Part shown: in pieces, positions 8,946 to 19,566 of the stretch
How the letters are laid out: each line of letters starts with the position of its first letter
Numbering within the stretch: position 1 is the stretch's first letter
Source of the DNA: Piromyces finnis
Taxonomy: Eukaryota; Neocallimastigomycota; Neocallimastigomycetes; Neocallimastigales; Neocallimastigaceae
NCBI GenBank assembly: GCA_002104945.1
Contig: MCFH01000014.1
Span: 866,274-930,273, forward strand
Direction: 5' to 3'
Length of the DNA: 64,000 nt
The notes under the pieces: generated by a model
The model's database searches: none
What the model saw: only the letters and a program-made list of their open reading frames with translations
Told to the model about the DNA's origin: nothing
Made by a program: the position numbers and the translations under genes

Positions 8946-10250
8946 AATTTGTTGATACGAAGAAAAATTGTAAAATATTGTATTAATAGAACAATGTATT
9001 AATACGTATTTAAAATAATGTATAATGTATTAAATTAATGTACCGTAAATTTTATTCTTTAATTACAAAAATTTATATCACAATACATTAACATAAATTT
9101 ATGTAAAATTTAATTTTAGGATAAGATAAAGTTTTTGATGATAAAATAAAATTTTAAATTAAATAAATTTTAACCAATAAATATTTTAGATAATAAAAAA
9201 AAATTTTTTTATAAACTAAGCCTCAAAATTAGAAATAAATAAATTGAATATATGTTTGAAATATAATCAACCATATAGTAAATAAATCAAAACTTTATTT
9301 TAAGTTTAGAAAATTCTTTAGTAAATAAATTGAATTTAAATAGTTTAATACAAATAATTTCTTTTAATAAATGTATAAATGTAAACAATGTAAAATTATA
9401 ATATTAAAACATGTATATTAGAATTTATTCAATTTATTTAAAAAGTATAAATAAAGAAAATTTTTCAACTATTGAAACGATAGTTGGAAAATCATATAGG
9501 TTAATTTTGTTTAGATAAATTAACATTAGTTTATAATTAGTTTAGTTGTTTTTTTTTTATAATAAATATTGATTACCTAGTGAGGGCTCTGGTAAAATAT
9601 CCTTCACGGTAAAGTAATCAACGGTTGTTTTAGTTTAGTTATTTTAAAATAATTTAATAAATAAAATATAAAAAATTAAAAATAATTTAAAGTGTAGTTT
9701 AGAATATTGAGTGTATACAAACCTGAACTTAGTTTAGAATATTTTACAAAAATATTATCTTAATTCTATAAAGGAATATAGAAAGTGATAATATTTGTAT
9801 CTAAAATTTAATAAATAAAAATAAATAAGAAAATAAAAATAGAATAAATGATTTTTATACTTGTTCATTTGCAAGTCTTTATTAGTTTAAAATATAAAAT
9901 TATTTTATTTAATTATAAAGTTTTAATATTTAATAACTCTTGTATTATTAAATATATATATGTTATGGTTTAATACATCTTGAATGTATGTAAATATAAT
10001 CACAACTATTATTTTAATAAAATTTAATATTATTATCTAATTTTTATGGATTATTAGGAACAATTTTAAAATAAAATGATTCTATCACTATTTATACAAA
10101 ATTATTATTTTAAAGTATAATTATAAACAAATATAAACTATTTAATTTAAAAATAAATAAACAATTAAATAGACAAAAAGTTTACATTTATAGTTTTTAA
10201 TTTAATAATTTTATACATGTTAATTATTTTAATTTTCAACTATCTGTGTT

Positions 10251-10296
<46 letters not shown>

Positions 10297-10330
10297 AAAT
10301 TCATAATTTATAAATTTAATTATTTATCAT
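8946..10330. other. AT-rich stretch with one GC-richer hairpin and repeat K
   Basis: No gene. The notable items are a compact hairpin at about 9570-9626 (TTGATTAC/GTAATCAA outside, GTGA/TCAC inside), an AAT/ATT microsatellite near 10255-10300, and about 160 bp at 9790-9960 that recur at 22430-22578 (with a TTTTTATACTTGTTCATTTG block). The rest shows no structure I can name. Confidence 0.5.
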
Positions 10331-10825
10331 TGTAAGAAATATTTGTGGCCATAAGTTTGCCCACAAATATTTCAATTGAAACCATATATTCTGGTCACCA
10401 TTTATTGGCCAGATATATGTATAACCATATATTAATGGTTATTAATTAAATAGGAAGTTTATTTGCTTTACCCAATCAAGTGGTAAAGAAAATAAACTAA
10501 TATAGTTAAATAGTATAGTTAAAACTAACGTTAAATACTTTAGCGTTAGTATTAAAGTAAATTAGTAACTATAATAATAATTAATGTATTATAATTATAC
10601 TAAATAAATAAAAGATATAATTAAAATTAATTATTTAAGTAAATTTATTTCATAATAATATTTATATATACTTGTATTTATTCTTGTGTTATAATATTTA
10701 TTTTCTTTCTTTTATTATTTTTTATAAAACTTTATTTAGTTATTAACTCGTATAGAGAGGTAATAACTAACTTAATTAACTAAATTATATAACTTATTTA
10801 CTAATATTATAAAAACACCTTTTAC
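10331..10825 (+). mobile_element. LTR-C copy 2
   Basis: Over 95% like copy 1 at 8446 by eye for the first 330 bases, with the same TG..CA ends and hairpins. Both copies are preceded by ATCAT. Confidence 0.65.
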
Positions 10826-10838
10826 ATAATTTTTTGTG

Positions 10839-12566
10839 TGTAAGAAATAATAATTATTTCAATCTAAATAATTAATATTTCTTATTAGTTTAATAATTTA
10901 GTTAATAATATTTTATACACTTAAACTATTTATTTAATTTATTTAGTTAAATATAATGTATACATTCAGATACTTTATTTAATTTATTTAGTTAAATATA
11001 TTTCATATATTTATATAATTTATTTAATTTATTTAATTAAATAATAATTTGTTCATTTGATTTTTAAATAATATTTATATACAAGAATCCGTAATTTTAC
11101 CCTTTAATTATATATTACTAATTAATTTACCTGTTATATCTAAACACGGATTTACTTTAGGAAATCGGTATTTTAAGGTTTTTCCGATTATTATTACAAA
11201 TAATTGGTTTTACTTAAAATTTACACGATGACCAATATGATTAGAATATTGGTTGAAAACTTGTTTAGGTTTTTCTTCTAGTCTTTTCCTAAACATTTTA
11301 TTTGTTAAGATTAGAACTCATTTATTTAACCTTATTTTTTAATAAAAATATAAATAAACACTCTTGAAATTCTTTAGAATTCAAGAGTTATTATTATAAG
11401 AAAAATTAATTATAATAAATAACAAATAATTTTATTTAATAAAAATTAATTAATAAAAAAATCATATTATTAATAAAACATAATTCTTATATTATCCATT
11501 TTATTCTCATCCCTCTTCCCATTTATGTTTTTTGTTGTTTATTATAAATCCTTATAATAAACTCGTTAAGTTCTAGTTTTTTAATTTCATATTTAATTTT
11601 TTTTTTCCATATACATATAATTTAATATTAAATTTTAATATTGAGTTATCGACAAGTAATTATATTATACTATTTAATATAAATATTATAATAAAATTAC
11701 TACATTGTGTTAAGGAATGAACATAAATAGTTGAATTAGCTAGAATTTTAGGATTTAACCTTCAACTATTTATATTCCTTACTAGTGTTTAACTCTATTT
11801 TTAAAATATAAAAATTATAATATATAATTTTTATACATTTTTCTAGTAATTATTAATATTTTTATTATATAGTTATATTATTTGTATATAGTTATTTAAG
11901 ACCTTTATTATTAGTATTAGTATAATTACTTATAATATTTTATACTTATAAAATTTTACCAAATTTTATTATTAAAATAGTTATAGGTATTTTATTATTA
12001 TTTAAGATTCATTTTATTAATTAACTTTATTGTATAATATTTTATAATTTAAAATTATGACATAAAAATTAATTATATTTTTTACTAAGAGGCAACTGTT
12101 ACACACAAAACAGAAGATACCTCGACAGAAAAACTATTATTTATGTCTAAAAAAGGGCATAATTAATTGAATAATATAATTTTATTATATGTTATAATTG
12201 AATATATAATATATGATATGCAAAAATGTTACACATATCATAAATTAAAATTTATTAATTATAAATTAAAAATTTTTCTATTCAAATATTAAGAGATTAT
12301 TCATAATATATATTAAGGGTTTAATTAATATATGTTACAGTGAATGATCCATATATTATGAATGAAATCAATTTAAATCCTTAGCTATCCAAAATCATTA
12401 AATTTCAATTAATGGATAGTTGGAAAAAGTACGAGGATTTTTTGAGAAAAATTTTAAAAATTGAAAAATCAAAAATAAATTAAATGAATAAAAATTAAAA
12501 TTAAATAAATTTTTATTTTTATAACTATTCAAGTGTTTTGTAATATCTTATTTGAACCGTAGCATT
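10839..12566 (+). repeat. Repeat H copy 1 (structured, LTR-like)
   Basis: Begins TGTAAGAAATAATAATTATT (the inverted end of the minus-strand copy at 42501) and runs up to the gypsy-1 LTR. The second half recurs nearly unchanged at 28960-29786 plus 35062-35103. It contains an ordered set of hairpins: 11231-11253, 11262-11295 (18-nt conserved loop), 11360-11388 just after TATAAATAAA, 11712-11785, and a long ATTCATAATATAT/ATATATTATGAAT palindrome near 12299-12362. No frame. It could be the LTR or the non-coding body of an unclassified element. Confidence 0.6.
11262..11295 (+). other. Conserved-loop hairpin (TGTTTAGG/CCTAAACA)
   Basis: An 8-bp perfect stem closes an 18-nt loop, TTTTTCTTCTAGTCTTTT. 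The loop is identical at 28593-28610 and on the minus strand at 36571-36588, and differs by one base at 41919-41936, while the stems differ in sequence but stay paired. Function unknown. Confidence 0.7.
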
Positions 12567-13159
12567 TGATATAAATTGGAATTAATAAATATGAAATTAT
12601 AATCTTGATATAAACTAACCCTCAAAACAACTTAAAAATAAATAATAAATAATAATAATATTTAAATGTTTAATTAAAAGTATAAAAATTATTTATTAAA
12701 ACTCAGTTTAAATTATATTTTTGTTATAAAATAAACATAGTATAAATAACATTTTAAATAGTAAAATAGTGTTATATTAATTAAATTAATTACTTTAAAA
12801 TAAATTGTTTCTTTTATTTATTATTCATTATTATTTTAAAACATATTAATATTTTATTTTAAAAAGTTAAAACAGAAAGAAAATTATAAATACATGTAAT
12901 TATTTCCTAATTTAAAAATCAATCAATACTTTTAATAAATGTATTAAATAAAGAGTTGATTCAAAAATATATTTTAAAATTGTGTTTTTAAAACATAACT
13001 TTTATATTTTGTTAATAATCGTTATGTCGAATTAAAATATTTCAAATAACATTATAATAAAAATTTATTTTAAATCTTTTTTTTTATATAAATTGATAAG
13101 AATATTATCACTTTTATAATTATTTAATTATAAATTAAGATAATATTAAATACTTATCA
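12567..13159 (+). repeat. gypsy-1 5' LTR
   Basis: Starts TGATATAAATTGG and ends ATACTTATCA. It carries AATTATAAATACATGTAA near 12884, the TATA block shared with LTR-A and LTR-B. Confidence 0.93.
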
Positions 13160-13163
13160 AATT

Positions 13164-13176
13164 TGGTGGAGAATCC
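13164..13176 (+). other. gypsy-1 primer-binding site
   Basis: TGGTGGAGAATCC lies 4 nt after the LTR. It would pair with a tRNA 3' end reading GGATTCTCCACCA, that is, a tRNA with a GGAGAAT acceptor strand and A73. Gypsy-2 has nearly the same site. The tRNA is not in this window; Leu is one possibility. Confidence 0.65.
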
Positions 13177-13937
13177 TTTAAAGGCCGGTGAAGCTAAGTA
13201 TTAATATTTACTTTATATATTTATATATATATAAAACAAAAAAAAATATATATATGTTATTGAATAAAATATATATTAATAGTGAATAATAATATTTAAT
13301 AACAATTATAATAAAACATATGAAATTATATAAATACATTTACATAAAGTGATTTATATACATCAATCGAGCAATTGAAATATAAAATATACAAATAATA
13401 ATAAATAATATTTTAAATATATAAATTGTTATGTGACTTGATATGATAATTAAATTAAAATTAACAATAAAATAAATTATATTATGCAAGATATATTAAA
13501 GTAATAGAAATATAAAAAATATAAATATATATATATATATATATAAATTGAAATTATATAATTATAAATAAAATAGTTAAAACACTAGTAAATAACATAT
13601 CACAAATAATTATATTACTAAACATTGAATAATAATAATAATAAATATAAAAGGATAAATAATAAATAATAAATAATTAATGATTAATAATTAGTAATAA
13701 TTAATAATAATTAGTAATAATATTGAAAATACAAATATTTGACGATCATATTCTAAGATAATAATAATAAATTATAATAAAAATTTATCATTTAATAATA
13801 GTATAGACAATAATTATTATCAATAATATCAACAATAATTAATTAATAAACAAAAATAAGAAATAATAATAATTAATAAAATAGGAAATTATTTAAATAT
13901 AAAATATATAAGAAATAACATAATAATAGTACAGAAA
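13177..13937 (+). other. gypsy-1 leader, non-coding
   Basis: About 760 bp of very AT-rich DNA with an (AT)n run near 13525-13543 and TAATAATTA repeats. No frame. Presumably the 5' untranslated and packaging region of the genomic RNA. Confidence 0.6.
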
Positions 13938-15086
13938 ATGGACAACCAGACAAAAATTATTACTTTCAATAGATTACCTATATTAGGCGAATCAAATATA
14001 TCTTTTGACTCATGGAAATTCTCCTTTGACCATTGGTGTTCTACATTCAAAATCATTGAAGAAGCAGAAAAAATTGATTATTTACTAGCAATAACTGCGA
14101 ATGTGGCCAGAACAATTGTATATAATTCCTTAAACAAAAGCAGTCCAGATAACTATGAGACAATTTTAAAGAATCTCAGTAAACATTACAAGAAAACATC
14201 CTCCAAGAATTCAAAAATCTTAGAACTCTCTTCTATTACATTAAAAAAAGATGAAAGTATCTCTGAATTTGATTTAAGATTCACGAAATTATTAAATCAA
14301 ATAAATAAAACCGTCACATTATCAGAATTAATTATAACGTCTTATTATATTAATGCTTTCAGGAACTGGGAAAAGATATATGAAAATCTTATGGAAGAAG
14401 AACCAACAACCCTAGAAGACGCCATGAAGATAACTTCGAAGAAAGAGAAGATAATGAACCTAATGAAAGAAAATAAAGGAAAGGCAATACCCTCTGGAAC
14501 AAACAAAGAAAAATTCAATAAATTAAATAAGTTTAGCAAACTTCAAGAAAATACAGATCATAGTGAAATTATGTACAACACAAAGAATAAAACTAGTACA
14601 TCTTATCTACTACCAAATACAAGTGACAACAATGATAGAATTAAAAAGATGTACAATAATAATCACAACATATATAGAAATTATAATAATAGTAACAGAT
14701 ATGTCTCTAACTTCAATAATCCAAATAATAATCCAAATTACAGAATTTATAATAATGCACCAAATTATGATTATCCTAACAATAAAAACGGTTATAATAA
14801 ATATTATCAAAATAACAACAACAATGATAATTTAAATAATAATTACAATAATAAGATAATTAATAATGAACAAAGAAGTAATTATTATAATAGAAATCAA
14901 TTCAATAACAGAATGGAAGAAAGAAGAAATATACTTAAAAATAATGCTGACAACAACGACGAAATTCAAGAGTTAACGCAAAAATTGTCAGAACTTAAGA
15001 TAAACTTCTGTGCAAATTGCTTACGTATTGGTCATCAAGACTTCGAATGTCCTGAAAGTTATGATGAAGAAAATTATTTAAACTAA
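13938..15086 (+). CDS. Gag protein of gypsy-1
   Basis: 382 residues. The N-terminal two-fifths resembles a retrotransposon Gag capsid (W at about residues 28 and 34, helical E/K-rich segments around 60-170). A long asparagine/tyrosine-rich linker follows (about 220-340) and one CCHC nucleocapsid knuckle at 358-371, C-A-N-C then H and C. It ends in an acidic tail. It would assemble the particle and bind genomic RNA. The last sense codons before the UAA are UUA AAC, which with the preceding U form the frameshift heptamer leading into the protease frame. The ATG lies 778 nt after the LTR and is the first to open this frame. No stop or frameshift inside. Confidence 0.9.
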   Translation: MDNQTKIITFNRLPILGESNISFDSWKFSFDHWCSTFKIIEEAEKIDYLLAITANVARTIVYNSLNKSSPDNYETILKNLSKHYKKTSSKNSKILELSSITLKKDESISEFDLRFTKLLNQINKTVTLSELIITSYYINAFRNWEKIYENLMEEEPTTLEDAMKITSKKEKIMNLMKENKGKAIPSGTNKEKFNKLNKFSKLQENTDHSEIMYNTKNKTSTSYLLPNTSDNNDRIKKMYNNNHNIYRNYNNSNRYVSNFNNPNNNPNYRIYNNAPNYDYPNNKNGYNKYYQNNNNNDNLNNNYNNKIINNEQRSNYYNRNQFNNRMEERRNILKNNADNNDEIQELTQKLSELKINFCANCLRIGHQDFECPESYDEENYLN

Positions 15087-15109
15087 TTGATGGGAGTATG
15101 CAATCTCCC
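15077..15109 (+). promoter_or_regulatory. -1 ribosomal frameshift signal (UUUAAAC plus hairpin)
   Basis: The heptamer T TTA AAC (15077-15083) is in the gag frame and directly followed by the gag stop TAA. After an 8-nt spacer comes a 5-bp hairpin GGGAG/CTCCC (15092-15096, 15105-15109) with an 8-nt loop. The -1 frame is open from the heptamer into pol. U UUA AAC is a well-known efficient slippery site, and the spacing is in the usual range. Confidence 0.85.
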
Positions 15110-16684
15110 TATATAAACAAAATTGCACGTCCAAATCAAAATCTAAATACAATAAATGTGCTTCACAAAAATAAAAACACATCTATTAAACTATTAGATA
15201 AAAATAAAATAAATAATACTAATAAATCAATAATAAAACCTTCCATTTTGAACCAACCAAAAATTAATATATTAAAGCAAAAGAAGAAAGAAATCAGAGA
15301 TAGAAGAAGAAGAATAATGGATATCGACTCAGAAGAAGAAAGTGAATATAATGAATACAATAATGATAACCAAAATGAAATAAGCTATGTTGAAGAAAGC
15401 AGAGAAGAAAATGACAACAAAAATAATAAAAGTAACAAAACTAATGAAAATAAAATAAATGAGGAAAACAATAAAAATAATGGAAGCAATAAAGGAAACA
15501 TTAATAGAAAGGAGGAAAATAATGAAGATGATGGAAATACAAAGATTAATAAAATAAAAGAAACTTCAAAAACTCTTAAGCAAAAAGAAACTATTATGGA
15601 AACACCAAATAATATAGAAAATAATAGTAAAAAAATGATAACTAAGAGGAATATGACAGAAATCCAAATGCTTAATAAAAATCAAAAGTTCAATATATTA
15701 AAGGAAGCTGATAACCTATTTCCAAAAATAAGTTTATCACAATTATTAGCAGCCAGCCCAGCAATTAGAAAAGAATTAGAAATAGGACTAAAACCAAGAG
15801 TAGAAAGAATTATTTGCAATATCACCAACACTAATATTCCAATAATTATAGGAGAAATCAATAACGTACCATTTAAAATATTATTTGACACTGGTGCTAA
15901 TGTAAACATTATTACAAAAGAAGGATTAAGTAAAATTAAAAATATAAACATCTGTAGTACAGAAGAAGAATTAACAATAAAACTAGCGGATGGAACTATA
16001 ATCTTTACGAATAAATATATATCATTAAAAATAAGTATAGATAATAATTTAAATATTAAAGAGAATTTTTATATTATTGATTATTATAATACCTTTTATG
16101 AAATAATCATTGGAAGAACAATTCAAAAGAAATATAGATTATTAATAGACCCTGATGATGATGTAATCTATAAAAAGAGCGAAGAAGGTTTAATAAAGAT
16201 AACAAATATAATAAATAATAGACAAAATACACCACTATTAAACTCGGTTATAGTAACGAAAGAAGAAGAAAAAGAATTTCAACAAACCATAGAAGAAATA
16301 ATTGAAAGTGTACCTAACCCAGTACGGAAAGAATTCAAAGAACTTATCATAAACAATCAAAAGTGTATGGCTACTTCATTATCACAATTAACAACCGTAA
16401 AATTGGAACCACATACTATTACCACCACTTCGAACAAATCTATAAAATTAAAGCCATACAAACTTTCGAAAGATCATTCAGATATATTAAAAAAGGAAAT
16501 AATATCTTTATTAGACAAAGGATTGATTGAGCCATCGCACTCGCCATGGTCATTTCCAGTTCTACTAGCTAAGAAAAAGAATGGAAAATGGAGAATGTGC
16601 ATAGATTACAGGAAACTAAACAACATTACCATAAAAGATTCCTATGCACTCCCATTTATAGATGAACTTGTCTCTCTTCAGTAA
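15077..16684 (+). pseudogene. gypsy-1 Pol, N-terminal part: protease and start of RT
   Basis: The -1 frame relative to gag, with its first own ATG at 15098. About 220 residues of E/N/K-rich linker lead to an aspartic protease with F-D-T-G-A-N (Asp codon at 15887) and a C-terminal I-I-G-R motif. The RT N-terminus follows, with a [25 protein letters not shown] core. The frame then runs into TAA at 16682, in the middle of the RT fingers/palm. The next frame continues the RT alignment at once, so a ~2-bp change in the CTCTCT run at 16670-16677 is the likely cause. Not functional as it stands. Confidence 0.88.
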
Positions 16685-18342
16685 AAGGTGCGAAAATATT
16701 CTCTGCATTAGATCTATTTTCAGGGTATCATCAAATACCTATGAATAAGGAAGACATCGAGAAAACAGCCTTCACAACTAAATTCGGGAACTACAATTTC
16801 TTAGTGATGCCCTTTGGTCTAACCAATGCACCGGCATCATTCCAAAGAGAAATGAACAGAATACTTTTGCCCTTAATTGGCAAATGTTTATTTGTTTATA
16901 TTGATGATATAGTAATATATTCCAAAAATCTAAAAGAACACATTTGTCATTTAAAACAGGTATTCGAAATATTTTCTACATATAATTTATCTATTAACCT
17001 TCAAAAGTGTCATTTTTTTAAAGATAAAGTAGAAGTATTAGGTCATGTATTAACTTCAGAAGGTTTGAAAACATCGCCATCCAAAGTCCAAAGTATTGCC
17101 CTATGGGAAAAACCAAGAAACATCTCAGAACTTAGATCCTTCTTAGGTATTGTTAGCTACTATAGAAAATTCATTAAAAACTTTTCAATAAGAGCCAGTC
17201 CTCTATTTAAACTCCTCAAGAAAAATGTAGATTACATATGGACAGAAGAATGTAACAACGCATTTGAAGATTTAAGACACTGCCTATTAGTGGATCCTAT
17301 TTTAATTTATCCAGATTTCAATAAACATTTTATAGTCAGAACAGACGCTTCAACTAAAGGTATCGGGGGTGTTCTTTTGCAAATGGAGGAAGATAAATTG
17401 GAACATCCAATTTATTGTGTAAGCAGGTCTTTAAAGCCATGTGAAGAAAATTATTCAGTAACAGAATTAGAAGGTTTAGCTTTAATTTACTGTTTAAAAA
17501 AGTTTAGTCCATATATTATTAGTAATAAAAATGAAACCATTTTCATCACTGACCACAAACCATTAATTGGATTTTTCAACAAAAATGTACCAACGAAAGG
17601 AAGAATTGCAAGATGGATAGAAGAAATAAATAAATACAATATTTCAATAAAATACGAAAAAGGAAAAAGAAATGTATTTGCAGATGCCTTATCAAGACTA
17701 CCATCAAAAGGAAATGAAGGTATTATAAATAGTATCAACGCTATCTTGAATGACATTAATCCAAAAGATTTAGATATCCCAGAAGGTATAATTAAATATT
17801 TTAATAAAAATTATAAAGTTTTAGACAATACATTATATTTTGTAAAAGACGATAAGTTTTTGAAAGTTATACAGAATGAGAGTGATAAAAAAGACATTAT
17901 AAACAGAGCACACAACATAGGACATGAAGGTTCAGATAAAACTACTAGAAGAATTATGGATTCGTATTATTGGCCTGGAATATGGAACGATGTAAAAATG
18001 TGGATAAAATCATGCAGGAAATGTCAACTCTTCAGACCAAAACCACAACCAAAATATACAGAAGACCATATCACACCAGTGGAAAAACCATTTACAAGAG
18101 TTGGACTAGATATAATCGGTCCACTTCCAACTACCAGATCAGGTAATAGTTACATAATAACTTTAGTAGATTATTTCACAAAATGGCCTGAAGCCAAAGC
18201 AATTACTAAATCAGAAGAAATTATTAAATTTTTAACAGAAGTAATATCTCGACATGGTCCACCAGAATTAATAATAACTGATAATGGAAGTTCTTTTATT
18301 TCGGACGTAACTAAGATGATGATAGATTTATACGGATCATAG
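16681..18342 (+). pseudogene. gypsy-1 Pol, middle part: RT, RNase H, integrase
   Basis: Continues the polyprotein in the other frame, open from 16681 (first ATG 16741). RT shows the F-S-G-Y-H-Q-I-P block, V-M-P-F-G-L-T-N-A-P, and catalytic Y-I-D-D at 16897-16908. RNase H shows T-D-A-S, an E-x-E-G-L-A region and T-D-H-K-P-L. Integrase shows an HHCC zinc-binding domain (first His codon at 17911) and core aspartates at 18109 and 18280. A TAG at 18340, just after the second catalytic Asp, cuts the core before its Glu. Downstream residues stay in the same frame, so this is an in-frame nonsense change. Confidence 0.9.
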
Positions 18343-18957
18343 GTGCACTATGTATCACCACATCACCCACCTTCAAATGGAATGATAGAAAATCGCAATC
18401 GGGAAATAGGTAAGATATTAAGAATGTTAATAGAAGATGAACAGGATTGGGATGAGTGCCTACCATCAGTATTATGGGCACTAAGAACCACAAAAAGCAC
18501 TAAAACAAAGTTTAGTAGCTTCGAATTATTATATGGAAGACGAGATACGTGGCCTATGGAAATTATATTTCCAGACTTATATAAAGAACCACAAGAAACT
18601 GAAGAAGAGTACAATTTTAGAAGATTTTTAAGACACTACAAATGGGTAAAAGAAGCAATGGAATACTCTGATTACGCAAATTAATACTGGGAACATCGAA
18701 TTGGATTTTCCAAAGCACTTAAAAAGAAATATAAAGAAGGAGATTACGTAATGATAAAATTAATCAATAGAACTAAACTGCAACCCTATTTTTATGGACC
18801 ATTCAAAGTTGTAAAGAAACCACAATACAATACTGTCGTTTTAGAAGACCCACAAACCGGAAAACTATTAGCAAGAAACGTTCATATCAAAAACATCTAT
18901 CCCTACACAATAAGAGAGGAATCTTTAGGAACTTCAAGGGACGAAGTTCATTCTTAA
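18343..18957 (+). pseudogene. gypsy-1 Pol, C-terminal part: end of integrase
   Basis: Same frame as the preceding part, after the TAG. It contains the P-S-N-G-M-I-E-N-R block with the third catalytic residue (Glu), then another in-frame stop, TAA at 18682-18684. It resumes with the integrase C-terminal GPY/F-like segment (Y-G-P-F-K-V-V) near 18795, ending at 18957. No chromodomain is recognisable. Confidence 0.85.
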
Positions 18958-18970
18958 AGAAGGGAGAAAT
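18958..18970 (+). other. gypsy-1 polypurine tract
   Basis: AGAAGGGAGAAAT abuts the 3' LTR at 18971, as expected for a plus-strand primer. Confidence 0.8.
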
Positions 18971-19563
18971 TGATATAAATTGAAATTAATAAATATGAAA
19001 TTATAATCTTGATATAAACTAACCCTCAAAACAACTTAAAAATAAATAATAAATAATAATAATATTTAAATGTTTAATTAAAAGTATAAAAATTATTTAT
19101 TAAAACTCAGTTTAAATTATATTTTTGTTATAAAATAAACATAGTATAAATAACATTTTAAATAGTAAAATAGTGTTATATTAATTAAATTAATTACTTT
19201 AAAATAAATTGTTTCTTTTATTTATTATTCATTATTATTTTAAAACATATTAATATTTTATTTTAAAAAGTTAAAACAGAAAGAAAATTATAAATACATG
19301 TAATTATTTCCTAATTTAAAAATCAATCAATACTTTTAATAAATGTATTAAATAAAAAGTTGATTCAAAAATATATTTTAAAATTGTGTTTTTAAAACAT
19401 AACTTTTATATTTTGTTAATAATCGTTATGTCGAATTAAAATATTTCAAATAACTTTATAATAAAAATTTATTTTAAATCTTTTTTTTTATATAAATTGA
19501 TAAGAATATTATCACTTTTATAATTATTTAATTATAAATTAAGATAATATTAAACACTTATCA
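18971..19563 (+). repeat. gypsy-1 3' LTR
   Basis: Same length as the 5' LTR with about four point differences (for example TTGGAA/TTGAAA at the start and AAATACTT/AAACACTT at the end). This fits a fairly recent insertion. Confidence 0.93.
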
Positions 19564-19566
19564 TTT

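Larger units (their letters stand above)
12567..19563 (+). mobile_element. gypsy-1: degenerate Ty3/gypsy LTR retrotransposon
   Basis: A 7-kb element with 593-bp LTRs (TGATATAAATTG...TTATCA) that differ at about four positions by eye. It has a primer-binding site, a 0.8-kb leader, gag, a -1 frameshift site, pol in the order protease, RT, RNase H, integrase (Ty3/gypsy), and a polypurine tract. Pol is broken by a 2-bp frameshift near 16676 and stops at 18340 and 18682. Flanking 5-mers (GCATT, TTTTG) do not match, yet the same flanks surround a solo LTR of this family at 35104-35699, so the locus was probably duplicated. Confidence 0.93.

Noticed and set aside
16681-16741. Programmed frameshift inside the gypsy-1 RT
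   Set aside because: Occurs in the middle of the RT fold at a CT run without slippery heptamer; a plain mutation is simpler.
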